Shown here piece after piece: positions 35,246 through 44,282 of a stretch of DNA of 64,000 bases. Within the stretch, counting starts at the first letter, position 1; each line of letters begins with the position of its first letter. Origin of the DNA: Caldilineaceae bacterium (lineage in GTDB: Bacteria > Chloroflexota > Anaerolineae > Caldilineales > Caldilineaceae). The stretch covers positions 62,001 to 126,000 of the forward strand of contig JADLDO010000027.1 of NCBI GenBank assembly GCA_020846635.1, in the 5' to 3' direction. The notes beneath the pieces are model-generated. The model saw only the letters and a list, made by a program, of their open reading frames with translations. It ran no database searches and was not told where the DNA came from. Position numbers and translations under genes: made by a program.

Positions 35246-36010
35246 ATGCCTACCCTCGTCTATTCTGTCAACCAATTTCGCGGAGCCCAAGTCGACCGTG
35301 AGCAGTTATCCCATGATCCAGAGGAATTTCGAGTGCAGATTGAGGAGGCCCTCCAGGAATGGCAAGCAGGGAATCTTCAGCTCATCTGGCTGGAAATTCC
35401 TATTGAAAAGGCGCGCCTGATTCCCATCGCCACCGAGATGGGCTTCACCTTTCATCATGCCAACGAGGATAGCCTGACGCTGACCTATCGCGTGCAGACC
35501 GATGCCTTTGTGCCCACCTACGCCACCCACTGCATTGGTGCAGGGGGCGTCGTCCTCAACGAGCGGCGTGAATTACTGGTGGTCAACGAGCGCCACCGCC
35601 GCGACTTGAGCCGCCCCCATTACAAACTGCCGGGAGGCGCGCTCCTGGCAGGTGAGCATCTGGCGGATGCGGTTGTGCGAGAGGTGCTTGAAGAGACAGG
35701 GGTACAGGCCAAGTTCGAGTCGGTGATCTGCTTTCGACATTGGCATGGCTACCGCTGGGGCAAATCCGATATCTACTTCATTTGCCGCCTCTCCCCTCTC
35801 AGCGAAGCCATCAGCATCCAAGAGGCCGAAATCGAGGAATGTCTATGGATGCCTGTGGAAGAGTATCTAGCGAGCGAATTCGTCAGCGTCTTCAACAAGC
35901 GTATCGTCAAGGCGGCAATTGATACATCAGGCTTCCCGACAACTTGGGTGGACGGGTATGCCGATCCCAGCCGCTATGAGTTTTTCATGCCGGAGATGGG
36001 CCCAATCTAG
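35246..36010 (+). CDS. Nudix hydrolase, NUDT6-like
   Basis: 254 residues. The N-terminal 95 residues (LQLIWLEIPIEKARLIPIA, MGFTFHHANEDSLTLTYRV) match the pre-Nudix domain of NUDT6-type proteins. The Nudix box GGALLAGEHLADAVVREVLEETGV is complete with the REVLEE metal-binding core. Nudix enzymes split nucleoside diphosphates linked to other groups; the substrate is unknown. It may be a passenger of the sugar cluster or may clear nucleotide-sugar by-products. The ribosome site is weak. Confidence 0.88.
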   Translation: MPTLVYSVNQFRGAQVDREQLSHDPEEFRVQIEEALQEWQAGNLQLIWLEIPIEKARLIPIATEMGFTFHHANEDSLTLTYRVQTDAFVPTYATHCIGAGGVVLNERRELLVVNERHRRDLSRPHYKLPGGALLAGEHLADAVVREVLEETGVQAKFESVICFRHWHGYRWGKSDIYFICRLSPLSEAISIQEAEIEECLWMPVEEYLASEFVSVFNKRIVKAAIDTSGFPTTWVDGYADPSRYEFFMPEMGPI

Positions 36011-36080
36011 GGCCAGCATCCGATGTTTGCAGGTATTACCAATCTTATAAGCAACACCAAAAGCATTACAAGGACCCACT

Positions 36081-37286
36081 ATGTCCAAACCGATTACCAT
36101 TACAGATGTCCAAGTTATTCTCACCCAACCACAAGGCTCACGACTGGTGATTGTCAAAGTCATCACGTCGGAGCCGGGGCTCTATGGGCTGGGATGCGCC
36201 ACCTTCACGCAGCGCTTTCACGCTGTGGTCGCAGCCCTTGAAAAGCACCTAAAGCCCTTTGTGATTGGCCGCGACGTCTCGCGCATCGAAGAGTTCTATC
36301 GCATGGCGACCGTCCATTCCTATTGGCGCAACGGCCCTGTCCTCAACAATGCCATTTCCGGCATTGACCAAGCACTGTGGGACATCAAGGGCAAGCTCGC
36401 CAACATGCCTGTCTATGAGCTTCTGGGGGGAAAATGTCGCGAGGCCGCAGCGGTCTATGCCCATGCCGACGGACGCACACCGCAGGAAGTCGAGGAGAAC
36501 GTCCGCAAGTACATGGAGCAAGGCTACCGTTATATCCGTGTCCAACAGGGCGGCTATGGCGGCAAGCAGCAGGAGTTCCCCAAGCCAGAGGGCGCACCTG
36601 ACGGAGCCTACTATGACCCACGCGCCTACATGCGCAACATGCTCAAGATGATCGAGCATGTGCGTACCAACGTTGGGCCGGAGATCGAGCTGCTGCATGA
36701 CATTCACGAGCGCCTCCAGCCCATCGATGCTGTGCAGTTTGCCAAAGATGTCGAGCCGTATAAGCTCTTCTTCCTTGAAGATGCCCTTGCGCCCGAAGAC
36801 ATTGACTGGTTTAAGCGCATCCGCGAGCAATGTGCGACACCCCAGGCAATGGGTGAGTTGTTCAACAACCCGCGCGAATGGCAGCCACTCATTGAGGGCA
36901 GGCTGATTGACTTTATCCGTATGCATGTCAGTCAAATGGGCGGCATCACCCCGGCGCGAGCCGTCGCCCTCCATGCCCAAATGTACGGGATCCGCACAGC
37001 ATGGCATGGCCCCGGAGACACCTCGCCCGTCGGTCACGCCGCCAACCTGCACATGGATGTATGGGCGCCCAATTTTGGCATCCAGGAATGGTGCCGCTTC
37101 AACGAATTGGTCTACGAGATGTTCCCCGGTCTGCCCGAAGTCCGCAATGGCTACATGTACCCCAATGACAAGCCAGGGTTGGGCATCGACATCGACGAGA
37201 AGTTAGCCGCAAAGTATCCTTGCGAAGACACCGTGGAATTCTGGACGCAGACGCGCTGGCCCGACGGCAGCCCGGCCCGCCCCTAA
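36081..37286 (+). CDS. Enolase-superfamily sugar-acid dehydratase (ManD/RspA type)
   Basis: 401 residues, the length of ManD. The capping domain starts ITDVQVILTQPQGSRLVIVK and includes GLGCATFTQRF; ALWDIKGKLANMPVYELLGG follows. Metal ligands are in ELLHDIHERL (Asp), FFLEDALAP (Glu) and MGELFNNP (Glu). The catalytic His sits in TAWHGPGDTSPVGHAAN, and the C-terminal motif NDKPGLGIDIDE is typical. The subgroup contains D-mannonate and D-gluconate dehydratases of varying efficiency, so having both a UxuA-type and a ManD-type enzyme in one cluster suggests two different sugar acids. RBS AGGA lies 7 nt upstream. Confidence 0.88.
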   Translation: MSKPITITDVQVILTQPQGSRLVIVKVITSEPGLYGLGCATFTQRFHAVVAALEKHLKPFVIGRDVSRIEEFYRMATVHSYWRNGPVLNNAISGIDQALWDIKGKLANMPVYELLGGKCREAAAVYAHADGRTPQEVEENVRKYMEQGYRYIRVQQGGYGGKQQEFPKPEGAPDGAYYDPRAYMRNMLKMIEHVRTNVGPEIELLHDIHERLQPIDAVQFAKDVEPYKLFFLEDALAPEDIDWFKRIREQCATPQAMGELFNNPREWQPLIEGRLIDFIRMHVSQMGGITPARAVALHAQMYGIRTAWHGPGDTSPVGHAANLHMDVWAPNFGIQEWCRFNELVYEMFPGLPEVRNGYMYPNDKPGLGIDIDEKLAAKYPCEDTVEFWTQTRWPDGSPARP

Positions 37287-37300
37287 CCTGATGTAATAAA

Positions 37301-37415
37301 GGATGAGGGATGAAGGATGAACTAACGCTGTCACCCCGTAGGGGTCTCTCTGGCGCTATTGTCTCAGAGAGACCCCACCAGGACGTCAGCACCCCTCATC
37401 CTTCATCCCTCATCC
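37301..37415. repeat. Nested palindrome at the start of the GT-C gene
   Basis: An outer perfect 20-bp inverted repeat: GGATGAGGGATGAAGGATGA at 37301-37320 and its reverse complement at 37396-37415. An inner pair GGGGTCTCTCTG (37341-37352) and CAGAGAGACCCC (37365-37376), plus CCCCGTAGGGG, makes the whole 115 bp foldable. A further copy of CCTCATCCTTCATCC lies past the gene at 38933-38948. The arrangement looks like a MITE-like palindromic insertion. Confidence 0.8.
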
Positions 37416-38920
37416 CTCCACTGCTGGCAGTGACACTGCTGGGTGGTGCGCTGCGTTTGGGCGCGCTGGCGGCTAAAACCGTCTGGCTGGACGAAGCCTT
37501 TAGCCTGTGGATGGCAAACCACGATCTACCGGCGCTCTTTGCTTGGCTGATCCGCATCGACCACCATCCCCCGCTCTACTATATGCTCCTGCATATCTGG
37601 ATCGGCTGGTTTGGCGATGGCCCCAGCGCGCTGCGCAGCCTCTCGGCACTGGCTAGCACCTGCGCGATCCCCATCTACGCGTTGGCCGCGCGCCGCCTGG
37701 CAGGAGCACAGGTGGGCATCGTCGCGGCCCTGCTCCTGGCCCTTGCCCCCTTCCATGTTCGCTACGCCCAAGAGACGCGCATGTATGCCCTGCTGACGCT
37801 GGCGGTAGCGCTCCTGTTTTATGCCCTGGCAGAACTGGTCACAAACGGAAAAAATGGGGCGCGGCCTTCGCATCCCTGGGTCTGGGGCTTACTGGTGGTG
37901 GCAGAGGCCGCGGCCATGCTGACCCACAACACAGCCACGGTGCTGCTCCCCCTTGCGCTCAACGTTGCGCTGGGTGGGCTGTGGTTGGCAAAGCGACTAG
38001 GGTGGCAGAACAGAGAGTTGATCGGGCTGGAGACGCAGGGCTTTTACCGCCACTGGCTTCTCAGCCAGGCGGCAGCACTTCTGCTCTGGCTGCCGTGGGC
38101 ATGGCCTTTTGTACGCCAGGCGCAGGTGGTGGATGCAGATTTCTGGATTGAGCCGCCCAATTTTGAAGCAGTCTGGATGGCGCTAAACAGCCTGACCTTT
38201 GGTGAATTGCCACATTGGATGCCATTGCGAGGCCAATGGTTGTGGTTGGCGTTGGGGCTCCTGTGCATAGGCGTCTGGCAGTGGCGGCGTCGTCCGGGGT
38301 CAATCTGGCTGCTGCTGTCACTCTGGCTGCTGCCCCCCCTTATGGAGCTACTGGTCAGCCTGCGCCGCCCAATCTTCTATGACCGCACCTTGATCTGGAC
38401 GACACTGCCCTATTATCTGTTGATTGCGCGCGGGATCGTGCCATCTGTTGGCCTACGCAGCCTGAAGCGCGCTAGCTGGCTCATGCTCTACATACTTCTT
38501 TGTGGGTTGGGGCTTTGGAGCTACTACGTCACATTCGTCAAGGAGGATTGGGACGAGGTCGCCGCCTATGTGGCAAGCCATGCAGAGCCACATGACCTTG
38601 TCCTCTTTAATGCGTCCTGGAGCGAGCTACCCTTTAACTACCACTACCCGGAGACAGCGCCCCCACTCGTCCATCACGGCGTACCTGCCGATCTCTTTGA
38701 CGCGGGCACACTGGAGCCCCCCATGACAGCCGCCGATGGCCCCTACGTGCGCCAGTTGGTCAACGGTCAGTCCCAGGTGTGGCTCGTCTACTCGCACTGG
38801 TGGTATACCGATGCAGATGGATTTCTGTTACAAGTGCTGGATGAAGCGTTGGAAACCGTCGAAACAAAGGAGTGGCCCGGCATACGCGTCGTGCGCTACA
38901 AACAAAGAAACACCCCCTAA
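37310..38920 (+). CDS. GT-C/PMT-like membrane glycosyltransferase (GT39-related)
   Basis: 536 residues at most. About ten transmembrane helices lie from residue 40 to 395. The first luminal loop is KTVWLDEAFSLWMANHDLPA, followed by RIDHHPPLYYMLLHIWIGWF; the DE and HPPLYY motifs are those of PMT_2/ArnT-like transferases that move sugars from polyprenyl phosphates. A soluble tail of about 125 residues has FVKEDWDEVAAYVASHAEP. The start is uncertain: the first 35 or so residues are encoded by the palindrome at 37301-37415 and no good ribosome site or other ATG precedes TM1. Confidence 0.8.
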   Translation: MKDELTLSPRRGLSGAIVSERPHQDVSTPHPSSLIPPLLAVTLLGGALRLGALAAKTVWLDEAFSLWMANHDLPALFAWLIRIDHHPPLYYMLLHIWIGWFGDGPSALRSLSALASTCAIPIYALAARRLAGAQVGIVAALLLALAPFHVRYAQETRMYALLTLAVALLFYALAELVTNGKNGARPSHPWVWGLLVVAEAAAMLTHNTATVLLPLALNVALGGLWLAKRLGWQNRELIGLETQGFYRHWLLSQAAALLLWLPWAWPFVRQAQVVDADFWIEPPNFEAVWMALNSLTFGELPHWMPLRGQWLWLALGLLCIGVWQWRRRPGSIWLLLSLWLLPPLMELLVSLRRPIFYDRTLIWTTLPYYLLIARGIVPSVGLRSLKRASWLMLYILLCGLGLWSYYVTFVKEDWDEVAAYVASHAEPHDLVLFNASWSELPFNYHYPETAPPLVHHGVPADLFDAGTLEPPMTAADGPYVRQLVNGQSQVWLVYSHWWYTDADGFLLQVLDEALETVETKEWPGIRVVRYKQRNTP

Positions 38921-38932
38921 TCCACCTTCGTT

Positions 38933-38960
38933 CCTCATCCTTCATCCTTTCCTCATCCCT
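38933..38960. repeat. Partial copy of the GGATGAAGGATGA-type repeat
   Basis: CCTCATCCTTCATCC followed by TTTCCTCATCCCTC, the same motif as the arms of the 37301-37415 palindrome. It overlaps the last codons of the NACHT gene on the minus strand and begins 13 bp after the GT-C stop. Confidence 0.6.
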
Positions 38961-41820
38961 CAACCTTCACAATGCGGAATGTCGCGTTGATCCGCCCAAT
39001 CGGCAGCGATGCCAGCCGCGTAGCACACCGGCAGCGGTTCCGGGCTGAGTAATAAGCGCCGCCACGCAGCGCCAAATCGACATCCGGGGCCACAGCGTGG
39101 GCGAAATCTGCCCCATCTGGCTTCTCCGCGGCATAGGGCTGGTAGAGGGAACGAGTCCACTCCCACAGATTGCCGACCATCTCCTCAGCGCCAAAAGGGC
39201 TGGAGGAGTTGGGAAATGCACCGATCGGGACGGGAGCCATGAGCATATGCCCAAACCAATTAAGTCGCTCACCGTCAAAGTCGTCGCCCCAGGGATAGAT
39301 GGATCCATCCACGCCACGCGCCGCTTTCTCCCATTCCGCTTCGCTGGGCAGGTCCAAGCGCATGGCCGGTGCAATGATGCCGCTGCGTCGCCAGCGATTC
39401 TCCAACCAGCGCACAAAGGCCCGCGCCTCATACCAACTAATGCCCAAGATCGGACTGTTCGGCAAATCCACGGGCCAGCCAGGCTGGTTTGGCTCGCGCG
39501 CCCATTCCGGCTCCCAGGCCACTCGCCCATCAGGGCGGTGAACAGGTCGCATGCGCCAGACCATTCCATCACGCCAATGTCCCAGGGCAATGGCTTCGGG
39601 CCAATAGGCGGGGTTATCATAGCCGTCCTCTTGATCCGTCAAGAAGCAGCGGTATTGGGCATTGCTAATCGGATAGCGGCTGATTGCATAGCGCTCCAAT
39701 GTACGACGGTGTTGGGGATATTCGTCGCTAGAGGATTCGGGGTCACGCGCCGGATCGCTGCCCATCAGGAACGCCCCCTGCGGGATCTCCACGAACTTGA
39801 TTGCGTCCACGTCCATGACCGCAGGACGTGGATCGCCAAGTTTTGCCACCAAGCGCGCAGCATGGACTCGGATTCTAGTCGTGACCTCGCTGTTACGCAT
39901 CCGGTTGATGAGCCGGTCGCGCAAGGAGAGCACCACTTCAGTGCCCACTTCGGTAACACGCAAATTGAGCAAAATCTCCACCGCGGCCACAGCCATCTGC
40001 CCTGTACGATCCTGCGCCGTTTTGATGAGAAAATCAGAGAGATGATTCAAGAACGGTTTTGCATCGGGATAGGGGCTAACCGTCAACTGCTCTACCAACA
40101 AGAGCAGCACCATATACCATTCGGGGTCTGCCGCCTTATGTGCCAAGAATTCCTGGATCTCTGCCGCGGCCAATCCTTCAGCAGCGTAGCGGCGCAAGAG
40201 ATAACGCGCCACCAAAAACTCCTGAAACGTCCTGTGTAAAAAGCTGTAGGGAACTGCGCTGACAGCCCCATCCACGGGGACAAATCCCTTAACCAGGATG
40301 CCATCCCACTCGCTCAACTCCCACAAAGGGCCTTCATAGATCGCTCCCCACTCCGCCTGCCAGGTTGCCCAAAGTTTCTGGGCATCAGGGACTTGATCGA
40401 TTGCTTGTTCCAGCACATCCCCCGACAGTTGCTCCCACCAACCCTGCCGGTAGGTTGCATAGCACCAGGCAATGACCTCCAACAGTCGTATTTTGCGCCG
40501 CACACGTCCTTCGGGCAACTGCATATCAAAACTGCGCCAGCGTCCTTCCAGCAACAAGCGCAAAACAGGCCCGTATAGCCCACTGCGATGCGCGATCAGC
40601 TCATCGCCGCGCGTCTCATTTAAGACACACATCAAGCTGAGCAGCAGCGGGTTTGAGGCTTGGCGAATCAAAGCGGGAGCGCGCCGCATGGCAAGTTGAA
40701 GACGTTGGTGCTGCTCCAGGCGTCCATGATACCAAGCGCGCATCACCCGCCCGATCTCGTGATAGGTGAAAGGTAGCAGCTCGTACTCGCGCACATCGGA
40801 ACCAAGATAGCGCGCCAAAGGTGCCGCGGCATACCCTAATGTGCGGCAGGACAAAAAGATGCGCGCGGGCGTGGCAGAGCCAAGTTGCATGATTGCACGC
40901 CGCGCATCGCTGCGCTGTCCTTCACGCGCCGGAACCTCATCCAACGCATCCAGCAGAAAGACAACCCGATTTGGACTTTTTTCCATCATGGCACGTAGGG
41001 CCGCACGCAATTCCTCTTCGGACAATGATGGCGTAAGCCGCGCCGCCAGTTCTGCGACGGCATGAAGTATCGCCTGAAGGCTGGTTTGACCCGCCAGGAG
41101 CTTCACCAAGTCCGGGATACGAACAAAAAGCGGGAGTACGGGCGGCTCGCTCTTTGGGTCGCTTGCCAATGCTTCCTTAGCAAGACGTATCGCTTCGGCC
41201 TTAAAGAGCCAAGTCTTGCCCATACCGGGCTGGCCCAAGATCACTGCACGCTGCGCCTGCTGGCGCAAAACCGACCAAGTTTCGTCGTCGCGTGTGCGCC
41301 CAATAGATCCACCAATAGATCCAATCGAATGATCTGTTTTGGCGATTGCCCATTCCAACCGGCGCAGTCGAAGATCCTGATAGATCGCGGAAAAAGCAAA
41401 GGCGCTTTGTTGAGGGAAATAGGCAGGCAAGCGCGCTAATTCGCTGGAAAGCGCCCGTAGATAGTTGCGGAGACAAAGAGCAATACTGGGAGCGGCTGTG
41501 GATAAATTTTGTTTCCATTGTGCCAAGAGCGCTTGATCCGCCGGTTCGTTGGCATCAACCAGCAGACTTTGCAGAGTGGGCAACTCCGCGGCTGCCAAGA
41601 GTTCGTTCGTCTGCTCGAAGGTTTGGCGCAGCGCAGCCGCCACCCGCACAACACTCTGCCACTGGCGCGGGTGCCTTACTGTGCCATCAAGCCAATTGAC
41701 AATCGTACGCTTGGGAACACCCGAAAGCTGGGCAAGTTGCCCATAGCTGTAGAGGCTCGCCTGGATCTGTTGCCGAAGCAGCGCGGAAAACAGATCGCGT
41801 CGATCGACTTGGGCCATCAT
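38953..41820 (-). CDS. NLR-like protein: HTH, NACHT NTPase, HEAT-like repeats, FGE/SUMF1-type C-terminus
   Basis: 955 residues. An XRE-like helix-turn-helix is near 22-60 (YGQLAQLSGVPKRTIVNWL). The NACHT NTPase has Walker A VILGQPGMGKTWL (about 193) and Walker B VVFLLDALDEVP (about 285), then a sensor segment FLSCRTLGYA. A winged-helix/helical region (FLHRTFQEFLVARYLLRRY) and HEAT-like repeats follow to about 670. The C-terminal domain (about 675-955) is of the formylglycine-generating-enzyme fold: FVEIPQGAFLMGSDPARDP, NAQYRCFL, LPSEAEWEKAARG, MVGNLWEWT, LRGGAYY. The two catalytic Cys positions of true FGE are not kept (ARNRCRCATR), so it probably binds a ligand. Such STAND ATPases act in defence or signalling. 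ATG 41820 has GGTGAG at 7 nt. It stands alone. Confidence 0.85.
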   Translation of the reverse strand: MMAQVDRRDLFSALLRQQIQASLYSYGQLAQLSGVPKRTIVNWLDGTVRHPRQWQSVVRVAAALRQTFEQTNELLAAAELPTLQSLLVDANEPADQALLAQWKQNLSTAAPSIALCLRNYLRALSSELARLPAYFPQQSAFAFSAIYQDLRLRRLEWAIAKTDHSIGSIGGSIGRTRDDETWSVLRQQAQRAVILGQPGMGKTWLFKAEAIRLAKEALASDPKSEPPVLPLFVRIPDLVKLLAGQTSLQAILHAVAELAARLTPSLSEEELRAALRAMMEKSPNRVVFLLDALDEVPAREGQRSDARRAIMQLGSATPARIFLSCRTLGYAAAPLARYLGSDVREYELLPFTYHEIGRVMRAWYHGRLEQHQRLQLAMRRAPALIRQASNPLLLSLMCVLNETRGDELIAHRSGLYGPVLRLLLEGRWRSFDMQLPEGRVRRKIRLLEVIAWCYATYRQGWWEQLSGDVLEQAIDQVPDAQKLWATWQAEWGAIYEGPLWELSEWDGILVKGFVPVDGAVSAVPYSFLHRTFQEFLVARYLLRRYAAEGLAAAEIQEFLAHKAADPEWYMVLLLLVEQLTVSPYPDAKPFLNHLSDFLIKTAQDRTGQMAVAAVEILLNLRVTEVGTEVVLSLRDRLINRMRNSEVTTRIRVHAARLVAKLGDPRPAVMDVDAIKFVEIPQGAFLMGSDPARDPESSSDEYPQHRRTLERYAISRYPISNAQYRCFLTDQEDGYDNPAYWPEAIALGHWRDGMVWRMRPVHRPDGRVAWEPEWAREPNQPGWPVDLPNSPILGISWYEARAFVRWLENRWRRSGIIAPAMRLDLPSEAEWEKAARGVDGSIYPWGDDFDGERLNWFGHMLMAPVPIGAFPNSSSPFGAEEMVGNLWEWTRSLYQPYAAEKPDGADFAHAVAPDVDLALRGGAYYSARNRCRCATRLASLPIGRINATFRIVKVEG

Positions 41821-42030
41821 AGACGATCTCACCAGGTCACATCGCTTTCAGCGCTCATTTGACGCACCGCCGGCGGCAATCGGTGGCCTCTATCGATTCG
41901 CGAATACTGGCACAAAACAGTACCTGACATTTCACACAGGGCGGCTTATCTTGGAAGAAGTTTGGTTTTGTGTAGTAGGGGATGCGCAGCCGCAGAACAT
42001 CACAGCACACATCGCGGAGCCTCCTATGAG

Positions 42031-42063
42031 CGTACCTACGTGTATCCCCCGCACGTAGGTACG
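42031..42063. repeat. 12-bp perfect inverted repeat
   Basis: CGTACCTACGTG (42031-42042) and CACGTAGGTACG (42052-42063) with a 9-nt loop, in the otherwise featureless 400-bp gap between the NACHT gene start and the metal ATPase end. No T-tract. It may terminate the ATPase transcript or be an operator for the NACHT gene, whose start is 210 bp away. Confidence 0.6.
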
Positions 42064-42224
42064 GTCTCAAGTCTATTCTGATAACACCCCGCGGTCACCC
42101 ATGCCGGTCTAGATGATTCTATGCCCGACACCAGTAGTCTTGTTACGCAAAACCTGTACCGGGCATCATAACCCGACACCCCTCACAATGACAATCAGCA
42201 ATAAAAGTGGCATAATGGGCTTGC

Positions 42225-44270
42225 TTATGCATGCTCAGGACGCAATGCCAGCATCCGCAGCCCGTTCAGCACAACGATCAATGTGCTCCCTTCATGCCCC
42301 ACCACGCCCAAAGGCAAAGGCATCACGAAGCCTTCCACGAACATGGGCACGAAAATTGTCAACACGACTAACGTAAGAATGACCCCGACCGAGAAGATCA
42401 CATTCTGGCGCACAATCCGGGCCGCTTTTCGTCCAAGTTGCATCATGAAGGGCAGCTTGGAGAGGTCGCTCGACATCAGCACGACATCAGCCGTTTCCAA
42501 TGCCACATCGGTTCCGCCTGCCCCCATCGCAATACCGACATGAGCAGTGGCAAGCGCCGGGGCATCGTTAACCCCATCCCCCACCATCGCGGTCTTGCCC
42601 TTTTGCACAAGTTCTCGCATGACCTCGACCTTATGCTCCGGCAGCAGTTCGCCGTAGACCTCATCAATGCCCACTTCATTCGCAATTGCCTGGGCTACGT
42701 CGTTGTTGTCGCCCGTCAGCATCACGATCTGCTTCACACCCAAGTGATGCAGATCCTCGACCGCAGCCTTCGCCTCAGGCCGAACCGTATCTGCAACCGC
42801 CAGATAGCCGACCACTTCCCAATCGCGCGTCGTGCCTAACGTATCTCCCGCGGTACTACGCCGCACCACCAACATCGCGGTCTTACCTTGCCGCTTCAAT
42901 GCATCACCGATCTGCCGGATCGCCGGGGAAAGGTCCATCTGCTCACTCATAAAGAGACGGTCATTCCCAATATAGATCGTCTCGGTATAGCCCTCGCCAT
43001 GCTCGTCAGTGCGATCAAAGCCTGCCTGGATGCCATGCCCCATCACCGCATAGAACTGATCGGGCGTCTCTAGTTCAATGCCTTCTGCACGCGCCGTCTC
43101 CACAATCGCCCGCCCGATATGATGCTCGCTCGGCAGTTCCGCACTAGCGGCAATCTGCAAGAGTTGTTGGCGTGTATAGCCCGTCAACGGATGGACGTTC
43201 GTCACCACCGGCTTGCCGTGGGTCAATGTGCCTGTCTTGTCAAAGGCGATGATCGAAACAGCCGCCACCTTTTCCAGGTAGGCGCCGCCCTTGAACAAAA
43301 CACCGCCGCGCGCGCCCGCGGCAATGGCGCTCAGCACACTAGCAGGCGTGCTAATAATCAAGGCACAGGGGCTTGCCACGACCAGCAGAGTCATCGCCCG
43401 GTAGAGCGTTTGGCGGAAGGGTTCATCTACCCACAACCACGGAATCACGATTGCCAGCAGCGTGGCAATGATCACCGCATAGGTGTAGGGTTGGCTAAAG
43501 CGATCAATAAACTGTTGGGTAGGGGTAGCATCCTGTCGCGCCTCCGCCACCAATTTAATAATCTTACTCAGCGTACTGTCCGCGGCCGACTTGGTCACTT
43601 CAATGTCGAGCGCGCCCCCTCCATTGATCGTGCCCGCAAAGACCTCATCGCCCACGATCTTGTGAACCGGCACACTCTCACCTGTGATGGGGCTTTGGTC
43701 GATGGTCGTTTCGCCCTTGACCACCATGCCATCGACAGGCAGCCGGTCGCCAGGGCGCACCAAGACGATATCGCCAAGCACCAGGTCATCAACCGCCACC
43801 GTCATCTCGGCTCCACCGCGACGCACCAGCGCCACATCGGGGCGCAGATGCGCCAACGCCTCAATCGCCTTGCGCGTGCGATCCATGGCGAATTCTTCCA
43901 GCGCGCCACTCAACGTAAAGAGGAAGAGCAGCAGTGCGCCTTCTTCCCATTCGCCAATCAGCGCCGCACCCAGTGCGGCCGCGATCATCAGGAAGTCAAT
44001 ATCGAGCTTGCCCTCTTTCGCTTGCTCAATAGCTCCCATCAACCCCGAATAGCCACCCGCAGCAAAGGCCACAAGTGCGGCGATGGTTACGGCCCAATCG
44101 GGAAGTGCGCCTGTCAGGCTCCCGCCGATCCACCCAATCAGCAGCGCAACCAACGTGATCGCGGCCAAAAGCAATTCCACATTCTCGCGCCAAAGCGCAA
44201 AGACATTGCCCCATCTGTCGCCATCACCGGCGGGCCGGGCCAAAGAGGGTTCTATTCGTTCAATCGTCAT
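42225..44270 (-). CDS. P1B-4-type metal-transporting ATPase
   Basis: About 681 residues. Actuator TITGES-type motif is SPITGESVPVHKIVGDEVFAGT; the transport motif in TM6 is VASPCALIIS (SPC); phosphorylation is at DKTGTLTHGKP; the nucleotide-binding HP pair is SEHHIGRAI; GDGVNDAPALA is present; and the last helices carry GHEGSTLIVVLNGLRML. SPC in TM6 with HEGxT in TM8 and no N-terminal metal-binding domain are features of the P1B-4 class (Co, Zn, Fe(II) or Ni export). The GTG at 44279 is an alternative start. It starts 12 bp after the Fur-family gene and is likely co-transcribed with it. Confidence 0.87.
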   Translation of the reverse strand: MTIERIEPSLARPAGDGDRWGNVFALWRENVELLLAAITLVALLIGWIGGSLTGALPDWAVTIAALVAFAAGGYSGLMGAIEQAKEGKLDIDFLMIAAALGAALIGEWEEGALLLFLFTLSGALEEFAMDRTRKAIEALAHLRPDVALVRRGGAEMTVAVDDLVLGDIVLVRPGDRLPVDGMVVKGETTIDQSPITGESVPVHKIVGDEVFAGTINGGGALDIEVTKSAADSTLSKIIKLVAEARQDATPTQQFIDRFSQPYTYAVIIATLLAIVIPWLWVDEPFRQTLYRAMTLLVVASPCALIISTPASVLSAIAAGARGGVLFKGGAYLEKVAAVSIIAFDKTGTLTHGKPVVTNVHPLTGYTRQQLLQIAASAELPSEHHIGRAIVETARAEGIELETPDQFYAVMGHGIQAGFDRTDEHGEGYTETIYIGNDRLFMSEQMDLSPAIRQIGDALKRQGKTAMLVVRRSTAGDTLGTTRDWEVVGYLAVADTVRPEAKAAVEDLHHLGVKQIVMLTGDNNDVAQAIANEVGIDEVYGELLPEHKVEVMRELVQKGKTAMVGDGVNDAPALATAHVGIAMGAGGTDVALETADVVLMSSDLSKLPFMMQLGRKAARIVRQNVIFSVGVILTLVVLTIFVPMFVEGFVMPLPLGVVGHEGSTLIVVLNGLRMLALRPEHA

Positions 44271-44282
44271 CTTCTCCACCGC

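Noticed and set aside
38953..39170. Diversity-generating retroelement target at the FGE-like C-terminus of the NACHT protein
   Set aside because: No reverse transcriptase and no template repeat of this region was seen in the window. The idea is kept only as a test in the finding.
38960..39790. Active formylglycine-generating enzyme at the end of the NACHT protein
   Set aside because: The two copper-binding Cys expected near the C-terminus are not in the right positions and no sulfatase gene is nearby.
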